64,000 nucleotides of DNA from Crocinitomicaceae bacterium (GTDB taxonomy: Bacteria > Bacteroidota > Bacteroidia > Flavobacteriales_D > Crocinitomicaceae). The stretch spans positions 40,252-104,251 of the forward strand of contig JAHEIL010000017.1 in the NCBI GenBank assembly GCA_024639405.1, written 5' to 3'. Positions 57,160 through 64,000 of the stretch are shown piece after piece (position 1 is the stretch's first letter; every line of letters starts with the position of its first letter). The position numbers were made by a program, and so were the translations under genes. The notes under the pieces were generated by a model. The model had not been told where the DNA came from, ran no database searches, and worked only from the letters and a program-made list of their open reading frames with translations.

Positions 57160-59697
57160 TTATGATTCTTTTTCTTCTTTTTTCTTTGAAGGACTTTTTG
57201 GTTTATCAATTTTAACCGTCAATTCTTCGTGACCTTCTTCGATATCCAATTTAATCGTATCTCCCGACTGTAAGTGCGATTTGATAATTTCTTCAGCTAG
57301 AGGATCTTCGATGTATTTTTGAATAGCTCGTTTCAACGGACGTGCTCCAAATTTCTCATCGTAACCTTTGTCAACGATAAAATCTTTTGCTTTTTCAGTC
57401 AATTGAATTTGGTATCCTAGATCATTGATTCTTCCGTATAATTTTGACAATTCTAAATCAATGATTTTGTGAATGCTTTCACGTTGCAATGATTTGAATA
57501 AGATCATATCATCAATACGGTTTAAGAACTCCGGTGCAAATGCTTTTCTTAAGGCATTTTGAATCACAGTTTTTGCATTCTCATCTCTTGAATCTTCTTT
57601 TGCTTTTGTTCCAAAACCAACTCCTGAACCAAAATCAGCTAATTGACGTGCACCAATGTTTGATGTCATAATCAAAATCGTGTTTTTAAAGTCAATTTTA
57701 CGTCCTAAGCCATCTGTCATATGTCCATCATCTAAAACTTGTAACAACAAATTGAAGACGTCTGGATGTGCTTTTTCAATCTCATCTAGTAATATGATTG
57801 AGTATGGTTTGCGTCTTACTTTTTCAGTCAATTGACCACCTTCTTCATAGCCAACGTATCCTGGAGGTGCTCCAACCAAACGAGAGATTGAAAATTTCTC
57901 CATGTATTCAGACATGTCAATACGAATTAAAGCATCGTCTGTATCAAATAAATATTTCGCTAATACTTTTGCTAATTGCGTTTTCCCAACACCTGTTGGC
58001 CCTAAGAAGAAAAACGAACCAATTGGCTTGTTTGGATCTTTTAAACCCGCTCTGTTTCGCTGAATAGCTTTTACTACTTTAGAAACTGCATCGTCTTGAC
58101 CGATAACTTTTCCACGTAACTCCTCGCCCATCAAAACTAATTTTCCAGTTTCCGATTGAGAAACACGTGTAACTGGAATTCCACACATCATTGAAACAAC
58201 TTCTGCCACGTGTTCTTCAGTAACCGTTACACGATTCGCTTTCGCATCCTCTTCCCATTGTTTTTTAGCGACTTCCAATTGCTCTTGCAATTTCTTCTCA
58301 CTATCTCTCAATTCAGCTGCTTTTTCATATTGTTGTGCTTTAATCACATCATTTTTATGAGCTTTTAGCGTTTCTAATTCTTGTTCAACATTCAAAATCT
58401 CTTGTGGTACGTGAATGTTTTTCAAGTGAACACGAGAACCTACCTCATCCAAAGCATCAATCGCTTTATCAGGTAAATGTCTATCAGTAATATAACGTTC
58501 TGTTAATTTAACACAAGCGCTAATTGCTTCATCAGTAAATGTTACAGAATGATGATCTTCGTAACGTTCTTTGATGTTATTCAAGATTTGAACTGTTTCT
58601 TCAATCGATGTTGGTTCAATTAATACTTTTTGAAAACGACGTTCTAACGCGCCATCTTTTTCAATGTATTGGCGGTATTCATCTAGTGTTGTAGCACCAA
58701 TCACTTGCATTTCTCCACGAGCTAATGCAGGCTTAAACATATTTGAAGCATCCAAAGAACCACTTGCACCACCAGCACCAATAATCGTATGAATTTCATC
58801 AATGAATAAAATCACATCTGGATTTTTTTCAATTTCTTGCATCACCGCTTTCATGCGTTCTTCAAACTGACCTCTGTATTTTGTACCAGCTACCAATGAA
58901 GCTAAATCCAAGGATACAATGCGTTTATTGAATAATACACGGGAAACTTTTCGTTGCACAATTCTTAAGGCCAAACCTTCAGCGATGGCACTTTTTCCAA
59001 CTCCAGGCTCACCAATTAAAATTGGATTGTTTTTCTTTCTTCGTGCTAAAATTTGACTTACGCGTTCAATTTCCTTTTCACGACCAACAATTGGATCTAA
59101 TTTTCCAACTTCAGCCATTTTAGTTAAATCTCGACCAAAATTATCCAAAACAGGTGTTTTTGACTTTGGATCAGTCGGTTTACGTTGTGCAGAAAATTGC
59201 TCTCCTCCACCCTCTTCATCTTGTCCTCCTGGGAATTCTGCCCTTGGACTTTTAGTTTCTTCCGTCATAGTTTCAAAATCATCTTTAATAGCATCATAAA
59301 TGACACCGTATTTATTTAAAAGTCGACAGGCAAAACTATCTTCTTCTTTCAATATGGATAATAATAAATGTTCCGTTCCAATAATTGGACTTTTATACAA
59401 TTTTGCTTCTAAATAAGTAGTTTTTAAAACTTTTTCAGCTTGTTTAACCAATGGAATGTTTCCAAGTGGCGCTTGAGTTGTTGCTACAGAACGCTGTAAA
59501 CTTCGTTCGATTTCAGCACGAATCAATTTTAAATCCAACTGAAAGTCACGCATTATTTTCACAGCCTTTCCATCTCCTTCGCGAATAATTCCCAAAAGCA
59601 AATGCTCTACACCGATAAAATCATTCCCTAATCGCATCGCTTCTTCACGACTAAAACTAATCACATCTTTAACACGTGGTGAAAATCTTGCTTCCAT
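57160..59697 (-). CDS. clpC: AAA+ unfoldase ClpC
   Basis: 845 aa. Two Clp_N repeats (about 3-70 and 80-145), an acidic/Gly linker (about 150-180), AAA domain 1 with Walker A GEPGVGKS at 229-236 and VILFIDEIH, and a UVR-like segment in the middle ([17 protein letters not shown]). AAA domain 2 has GPTGVGKTQ and a VGF loop region ([10 protein letters not shown]) where the ClpP-contact loop is expected. The C-terminus ends in a Lys-rich tail. It feeds substrates to ClpP. The first Clp_N half begins [20 protein letters not shown]. Confidence 0.96.
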   Translation of the reverse strand: MEARFSPRVKDVISFSREEAMRLGNDFIGVEHLLLGIIREGDGKAVKIMRDFQLDLKLIRAEIERSLQRSVATTQAPLGNIPLVKQAEKVLKTTYLEAKLYKSPIIGTEHLLLSILKEEDSFACRLLNKYGVIYDAIKDDFETMTEETKSPRAEFPGGQDEEGGGEQFSAQRKPTDPKSKTPVLDNFGRDLTKMAEVGKLDPIVGREKEIERVSQILARRKKNNPILIGEPGVGKSAIAEGLALRIVQRKVSRVLFNKRIVSLDLASLVAGTKYRGQFEERMKAVMQEIEKNPDVILFIDEIHTIIGAGGASGSLDASNMFKPALARGEMQVIGATTLDEYRQYIEKDGALERRFQKVLIEPTSIEETVQILNNIKERYEDHHSVTFTDEAISACVKLTERYITDRHLPDKAIDALDEVGSRVHLKNIHVPQEILNVEQELETLKAHKNDVIKAQQYEKAAELRDSEKKLQEQLEVAKKQWEEDAKANRVTVTEEHVAEVVSMMCGIPVTRVSQSETGKLVLMGEELRGKVIGQDDAVSKVVKAIQRNRAGLKDPNKPIGSFFFLGPTGVGKTQLAKVLAKYLFDTDDALIRIDMSEYMEKFSISRLVGAPPGYVGYEEGGQLTEKVRRKPYSIILLDEIEKAHPDVFNLLLQVLDDGHMTDGLGRKIDFKNTILIMTSNIGARQLADFGSGVGFGTKAKEDSRDENAKTVIQNALRKAFAPEFLNRIDDMILFKSLQRESIHKIIDLELSKLYGRINDLGYQIQLTEKAKDFIVDKGYDEKFGARPLKRAIQKYIEDPLAEEIIKSHLQSGDTIKLDIEEGHEELTVKIDKPKSPSKKKEEKES

Positions 59698-59742
59698 AAT
59701 TTTAATTTTTCAAGGATAAAAATGTACAATTATCCGATACTA

Positions 59743-59750
59743 CAAATATA
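59743..59750 (-). promoter_or_regulatory. -7 promoter box of clpC
   Basis: CAAATATA on the plus strand is TATATTTG on the minus strand, about 45 nt upstream of the clpC ATG. No -33 partner at normal spacing. Confidence 0.5.
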
Positions 59751-59910
59751 AAACGAAAAAAATGTTAATAAGTCACCGAAAAAGTCAATTTTCCACAGAT
59801 TTTTGTTAGTAAAAACACCTTTCAACCTGTTTTTTATGTGAGTTAATTTTCTAATTTCGGAGCTTGCTTAAACCGCACAATAAACGTGCAATTAAAAAAT
59901 TAGTGACAAG

Positions 59911-62481
59911 ATGGCAGATGGAGAAAAAATAATACAGATTAACATCGAAGATGAAATGAAATCAGCTTACATTGATTATTCAATGTCGGTAATTGTTTCA
60001 CGTGCGCTTCCGGATGTTCGTGATGGTTTTAAACCCGTTCACAGACGTGTATTATATGGTATGCAAGATTTAGGTGTCTTTTCAAATCGTCCTTATAAAA
60101 AATCAGCGAGAATCGTTGGGGAAGTTTTAGGAAAGTATCACCCACACGGAGATAGTTCTGTATATGATACAATGGTTCGTATGGCCCAACATTGGTCATT
60201 ACGTTACCCGTTAGTTGATGGACAAGGTAACTTTGGTTCTGTCGATGGCGATAGTCCTGCAGCAATGCGTTATACAGAAGCACGTTTACGCAAGATTGCA
60301 GAAGAAATGCTTGATGATCTTGACAAAGAGACAGTAGATTTCACACCAAACTTTGATGATAGTTTATTAGAGCCTTCTGTAATGCCTACAAAAATTCCAA
60401 ATTTATTAGTAAATGGAGCTTCAGGGATTGCAGTAGGTATGGCAACAAATATGGCGCCTCATAATTTATCAGAAGTTGTAGATGGAGTAATTGCATATGT
60501 TGACAATAAAGAAATTGAAATCGAAGAATTACTCAACTATGTAAAGGCACCTGATTTTCCAACAGGAGGAATCATTTATGGATATGAAGGAGTGCGTGAC
60601 GCATTAATGACAGGACGAGGAAGAATTGTCATGCGTGCGAAAGCTGAAATTGAAGAACACAATGGACGCGAGCAAATAATCATTACTGAAATTCCTTATC
60701 AGATCAACAAAGCAGAAATGATTAAAAAAACTGCTGAGTTAGTCAATGATAAAAAAATCGAAGGTATTTCAGACATCCGTGATGAATCAGATAGAAATGG
60801 AATGCGTATCGTTTACGAAATTAAACGTGATGCGATAGCTAATGTTGTATTGAATAAATTGTATAAATTCACTTCATTACAAACATCTTTTTCTGTTAAT
60901 AACATTTGTTTAGTTGAGGGTCGCCCACAATTATTAAACTTAAAGCAATTAATCTCAAATTTCGTTGATTTCCGTCACGAAGTTGTGATTCGTCGTACAC
61001 GTTACGAATTACGCAAAGCAGAAGAAAGAGCTCACATATTAGAAGGATTAATCATTGCTTCAGACAACATTGATGAAGTAATTGAAATCATTAAAAAATC
61101 TTCTAGTCCTGATGAAGCACGTGAGAAATTAAGTGTTCGTTTCGGATTGAGCGAAATTCAAACGCGTGCGATTGTAGATATGCGTTTGAGACAATTAACT
61201 GGTCTTGAGCAAGATAAACTTCGTGCTGAGTACGATGAGTTAATGAAAACAATCGCTGATTTAAGAGACATCTTAGATCGTGAAGAGCGAAGAATGCAAA
61301 TCATTAAAGACGAATTAATTGAAATTCGTGCGAAATATGGTGATGAGCGTCGTTCAAGAATTGAATATTCAGCAAGCGAAATGCGCATGGAAGATTTAAT
61401 CGCCGATGAAGAAGTTGTTATTACAATTTCTCATGCTGGTTACATCAAACGTACAAGCTTATCTGAATACAAAGTTCAAAACAGAGGTGGAATGGGCTCA
61501 AAAGGTTCAACCACAAGAGATAAAGATTTCTTAGAGCATTTATTTGTTGCTACTAACCATAATTATTTATTGGTCTTTACTGAAAAAGGAAGATGTTTCT
61601 GGATGCGTGTTTACGAAATTCCAGAAGGGAACAAAACATCTAAAGGTAGAGCAATCCAAAACTTGATCAACATTCCACAAGATGATAAGGTGAAGGCGTA
61701 TGTGAAAGTTCAAGACTTGACAGACAAAGAATACGTAGAAAATAACTTTATTGTGATGTGTTCTAAACAAGGTGTTATCAAGAAAACATCTTTAGCTGCT
61801 TATTCTCGTCCACGCTCAAATGGTATTAACGCCATTACAATTCGAGAAAACGATGAGTTACTAGAAGCTAAATTAACGAATGGAACAAACGAAATTGTAT
61901 TAGCGACTAATTCAGGTAGAGCAATTCGATTCAATGAAGAAAAAGTGCGTCCAATGGGAAGAAATGCTTCTGGAGTTCGTGGTGTTACTTTATTAAGTGA
62001 AGAAGATAGTTTAGTAGGAATGGTTTGTGTAGAAGATGTTTATTCTACAATTTTGGTAGTTTCTGAAAAAGGATACGGAAAACGTACATTCTTAAACGAT
62101 CCAGAAGACAAAGAACCAGTTTACCGTATTACTAACAGAGGTGGTAAAGGTGTGAAAACATTGAATATTACTGAGAAAACAGGTAAATTGCTTTCTATCT
62201 TAAACGTTTCTGATGAAGAAGATTTAATGATCATTACTAAGTCTGGTGTTGCAATTCGTATGCACATTGACACCATTCGTACAATGGGTAGAGCAGCACA
62301 AGGTGTTCGTTTAATCAATTTAAAAGGAAACGCTGAGATTGCAGCAATCGCAAGAGTTCCTAGAACAGAAGATGAAGAAGAAATAGAGTTAGATGAAAAT
62401 GGTATAGTTATTGAAAACCCCATTATTGATGACGCTTCAACAGAGGAAACTTCTGAAGAAGAAAACTCAGATATGGAATAA
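59911..62481 (+). CDS. gyrA: DNA gyrase subunit A
   Basis: 856 aa. Catalytic Tyr121 in [10 protein letters not shown]; the quinolone-resistance region reads [10 protein letters not shown] with Ser82 and Asp86 (E. coli Ser83/Asp87), i.e. wild-type residues. The C-terminal beta-pinwheel has GyrA-box-like QNRGGMG at 523-529, the divergent Bacteroidota version of QRRGGKG, and further blades (TNRGGKGVK). The last about 40 residues are strongly acidic ([11 protein letters not shown] to EEENSDME). The partner gyrB is not in this window. A TAATTTCG box at 59852-59859 resembles a -7 element with one mismatch. Confidence 0.97.
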   Translation: MADGEKIIQINIEDEMKSAYIDYSMSVIVSRALPDVRDGFKPVHRRVLYGMQDLGVFSNRPYKKSARIVGEVLGKYHPHGDSSVYDTMVRMAQHWSLRYPLVDGQGNFGSVDGDSPAAMRYTEARLRKIAEEMLDDLDKETVDFTPNFDDSLLEPSVMPTKIPNLLVNGASGIAVGMATNMAPHNLSEVVDGVIAYVDNKEIEIEELLNYVKAPDFPTGGIIYGYEGVRDALMTGRGRIVMRAKAEIEEHNGREQIIITEIPYQINKAEMIKKTAELVNDKKIEGISDIRDESDRNGMRIVYEIKRDAIANVVLNKLYKFTSLQTSFSVNNICLVEGRPQLLNLKQLISNFVDFRHEVVIRRTRYELRKAEERAHILEGLIIASDNIDEVIEIIKKSSSPDEAREKLSVRFGLSEIQTRAIVDMRLRQLTGLEQDKLRAEYDELMKTIADLRDILDREERRMQIIKDELIEIRAKYGDERRSRIEYSASEMRMEDLIADEEVVITISHAGYIKRTSLSEYKVQNRGGMGSKGSTTRDKDFLEHLFVATNHNYLLVFTEKGRCFWMRVYEIPEGNKTSKGRAIQNLINIPQDDKVKAYVKVQDLTDKEYVENNFIVMCSKQGVIKKTSLAAYSRPRSNGINAITIRENDELLEAKLTNGTNEIVLATNSGRAIRFNEEKVRPMGRNASGVRGVTLLSEEDSLVGMVCVEDVYSTILVVSEKGYGKRTFLNDPEDKEPVYRITNRGGKGVKTLNITEKTGKLLSILNVSDEEDLMIITKSGVAIRMHIDTIRTMGRAAQGVRLINLKGNAEIAAIARVPRTEDEEEIELDENGIVIENPIIDDASTEETSEEENSDME

Positions 62482-62517
62482 TTAAAAAATTGCATCTATT
62501 AAGAAAAACTGATTACG

Positions 62518-63726
62518 ATGAAAAAGTCAATTCAAAAAACAACTTTAATTGCTGGAGCCTTGATGGTTTCAGCAATTTCTTTTGCTCAAAAGAAAAATGA
62601 AACGAGCGCAGCAGTTGAATTCAAAAACAACTATCTGCCAAGTTATGCTACGCAAGATTTTGATAAAGCAAAAAAAGCGTTAATTGCAGCGAAAGGATTT
62701 ATTGATTTAGCTGCTGAGCATGTTGAAACGAAAGAAAGTCCTAAAACACTTTGGTTAAAAGGAGAGATTTATTCAAGTATTGTTATGCTAGGCATGCAAA
62801 CTGTCGACACAAATTTCGTTAAATTAGTTGGAGATGATGGAATAGATGTATCGATTGCTTCTTTCAAAAAAGGATTTACTGTAAGTGATAAATTTGACGA
62901 TGAAATTCGTGAATCAGCTTATGGAAAACACGACATGATTGATCGAATGGCTGGAATGTTGTACAAAGGAAAAATGTTCAAAGAGGCTGCAGAAGCATAT
63001 CAAACAGAATATAAATTCTTTGATGCAGTTGGTGAAACAGATAGTACTTCTTTATTCAATGCATCATTGTGTTTTGAAAATGCTCAAAACTACAGCAAAG
63101 CTGCACAAGGTTATGCTCAATTAGCACGTTTAGGTTACAAACCAACAACAACTTACGCATTAGCTTCAACCAATTACAGAAGAAACAAACAAAATGCCGA
63201 AGCAAAAGAATTAATTACAGAAGGACGTAAAAAATTCCCATTAGACAAAGAATTGTTATTGGAGATGGTCAACTTTAGCATTGATGCTGGAGATGCTGCT
63301 GGTGCTGAGAACGCTTTAAATGAAGCAATTGCAACTGATCCAAACAACAAACAATTGCATTATACGATAGGTACAATTTACATTGACTTAAAGAAAAACG
63401 AAAAAGCAGAGGCTGCGTTATTGAAAGCAATTGAGATTGACCCTAATTACACAGATGCCTTGTACCAATTAGGTGCACATTTAGTATCTTGGGCTAGCGA
63501 TATGAAAACGCAAGCAAATGCATTAAAATTTGGTGATCCAAATTACGATAAAATGATTAAAACTGCCGATGAAACATACACTAGAGCAATTAATCCATTG
63601 GAAAAATACATCGCTAAAAACCCTACTGACAAAGACGTATTAACGATTTTGTATCAATTGAATAGAAGTATTGGAAATACTGAAAAAGCGAAAGAATACA
63701 AAGCGAAAATTGACGCTTTAAAATAA
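62518..63726 (+). CDS. Secreted tetratricopeptide-repeat protein
   Basis: 402 aa. Signal peptide of about 23 residues (ends SAISFAQ). Several TPR units in the second half, e.g. about 245-310 (AENALNEAIATDPNNKQLHY, AEAALLKAIEIDPNY). These are usually protein-protein interaction scaffolds in the periplasm. No partner can be named. It starts 36 bp after gyrA, so it may be read from the same transcript. Confidence 0.8.
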   Translation: MKKSIQKTTLIAGALMVSAISFAQKKNETSAAVEFKNNYLPSYATQDFDKAKKALIAAKGFIDLAAEHVETKESPKTLWLKGEIYSSIVMLGMQTVDTNFVKLVGDDGIDVSIASFKKGFTVSDKFDDEIRESAYGKHDMIDRMAGMLYKGKMFKEAAEAYQTEYKFFDAVGETDSTSLFNASLCFENAQNYSKAAQGYAQLARLGYKPTTTYALASTNYRRNKQNAEAKELITEGRKKFPLDKELLLEMVNFSIDAGDAAGAENALNEAIATDPNNKQLHYTIGTIYIDLKKNEKAEAALLKAIEIDPNYTDALYQLGAHLVSWASDMKTQANALKFGDPNYDKMIKTADETYTRAINPLEKYIAKNPTDKDVLTILYQLNRSIGNTEKAKEYKAKIDALK

Positions 63727-63741
63727 TTAAAAATAAGTTTG

Positions 63742-63774
63742 AAAAGGTCATTCATTAGAATGGCCTTTTTTTTG
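63742..63774 (+). terminator. Terminator of the TPR gene
   Basis: Stem AAAAGGTCATT (63742-63752) with AATGGCCTTTT (63759-63769, one G-U pair), followed by a T-run. Confidence 0.85.
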
Positions 63775-63784
63775 TTTCAAACAC

Positions 63785-63813
63785 TTGTTATTCAAGATTT
63801 TTAATTATCTTTG
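63785..63813 (+). promoter_or_regulatory. Promoter of the downstream rpsA-like gene (TTG-N18-TATCTTTG)
   Basis: TTG at 63785-63787 and TATCTTTG at 63806-63813, 18 nt apart. It predicts a leader of about 90 nt before the ATG at 63911, containing inverted repeats (see findings). Confidence 0.65.
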
Positions 63814-63910
63814 CACCCTTAAAATAAGACTGTTACCCTACAATTTGACAGTTTAGTATTTATCTCTTTCGAGAAAACAGGGTGCTCGAAATACAATTAT
63901 TAAAAGCCAC

Positions 63911-64000
63911 ATGGCAAAAAACACAAGCATGCAGGGGACTGCAGATTTCGACTGGGATGCGTTAGCACTAGACGGATATTCAAAAATCCAACGTTCTGAA
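63911..64000 (+). CDS. rpsA: Probable 30S ribosomal protein S1, 5' end only
   Basis: Only the first 30 residues are in the window: MAKNTSMQGTADFDWDALAL followed by DGYSKIQRSE. Bacteroidota S1 proteins start with a short variable tail and then an FDWDAxxxxGY-type motif, which fits. The strong promoter and structured leader upstream fit a ribosomal protein gene. The identification rests on a short fragment, so it is moderately certain. Confidence 0.6.
   Translation, partial: MAKNTSMQGTADFDWDALALDGYSKIQRSE

Noticed and set aside
59789..59797. TTTTCCACA resembling a DnaA box upstream of gyrA
   Set aside because: It is a single nine-base match in AT-rich DNA with no second box, no AT-rich repeat array and no dnaA/dnaN nearby, so it is probably chance.
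1..64000. CRISPR array, tRNA or rRNA genes, insertion sequence or phage genes
   Set aside because: No repeat-spacer array, no cloverleaf in the short intergenic gaps and no transposase or integrase motifs were seen; a dedicated search could still find a short RNA.

Overview
The window is about 64 kb of AT-rich chromosome from a member of the Bacteroidota, most likely the Flavobacteriales. Four things point there: secreted proteins carrying type IX secretion (T9SS) C-terminal sorting domains or a CHU_C gliding-type C-terminus; a short primary sigma factor of 289 aa; repeated promoter boxes of the form TAnnTTTG (often with an upstream TTG/TTTG) in place of the E. coli -35/-10; and start codons without clear Shine-Dalgarno sequences. 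A Fluviicola/Crocinitomicaceae-like relative is a guess. No rRNA, tRNA, CRISPR array, insertion sequence, prophage or integrase was seen. Gene density is high and intergenic gaps are short.

Layout. 1-3.4 kb: truncated yifB/comM ATPase, rpmH and an MsbA-type ABC exporter. 3.7-9.3 kb: a 1889-aa T9SS adhesin with a tandem HYR array. 9.4-16.9 kb: a minus-strand operon of secreted proteins that looks like an extracellular DNA and nucleotide scavenging system: lamin-tail protein, TonB-dependent receptor, T9SS endonuclease I, and a 5'-nucleotidase split into two genes. 17.3-20.9 kb: a DPP-IV peptidase and citrate synthase. 20.9-26.8 kb: an RlmL-type methyltransferase diverging from a patatin/beta-barrel protein, a VOC protein and a lipoprotein. 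26.8-34.3 kb: priA, rpoD, a low-molecular-weight phosphatase, an RsmI-like methyltransferase, a DjlA-like co-chaperone and htpG. 34.5-39.6 kb: an unknown polytopic membrane protein, an SDR, a DUF1573 protein, a Nudix protein head-to-head with pyrE, an SRPBCC protein and birA. 39.7-44.1 kb: rsfS-ftsH, then cdsA-psd and a tiny Cys/Lys-rich secreted protein. 44.2-50.5 kb: xth, a Smr-less MutS2, a methyltransferase, a 49-aa small protein and a VWA membrane protein. 50.7-57.1 kb: 3-hydroxyacyl-CoA dehydrogenase, two POT transporters, TatD, TcdA and TruC. 57.2-64 kb: clpC, gyrA, a TPR protein and the start of a probable ribosomal protein S1 gene.

How the genes fit together. Most of the window is housekeeping: replication restart, topology, transcription initiation, tRNA/rRNA modification, protein quality control (HtpG, ClpC, FtsH, DjlA-like) and phospholipid synthesis (CdsA then Psd). 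The accessory part is the cell-surface set: the giant adhesin, the DNA/nucleotide scavenging operon, the DPP-IV peptidase and two oligopeptide transporters. Together these suggest a heterotroph that uses extracellular polymers (DNA, peptides). Convergent genes are packed tightly; two pairs share a TTAA double stop. Several promoters lie so close to the start codon that the transcripts may be nearly leaderless.
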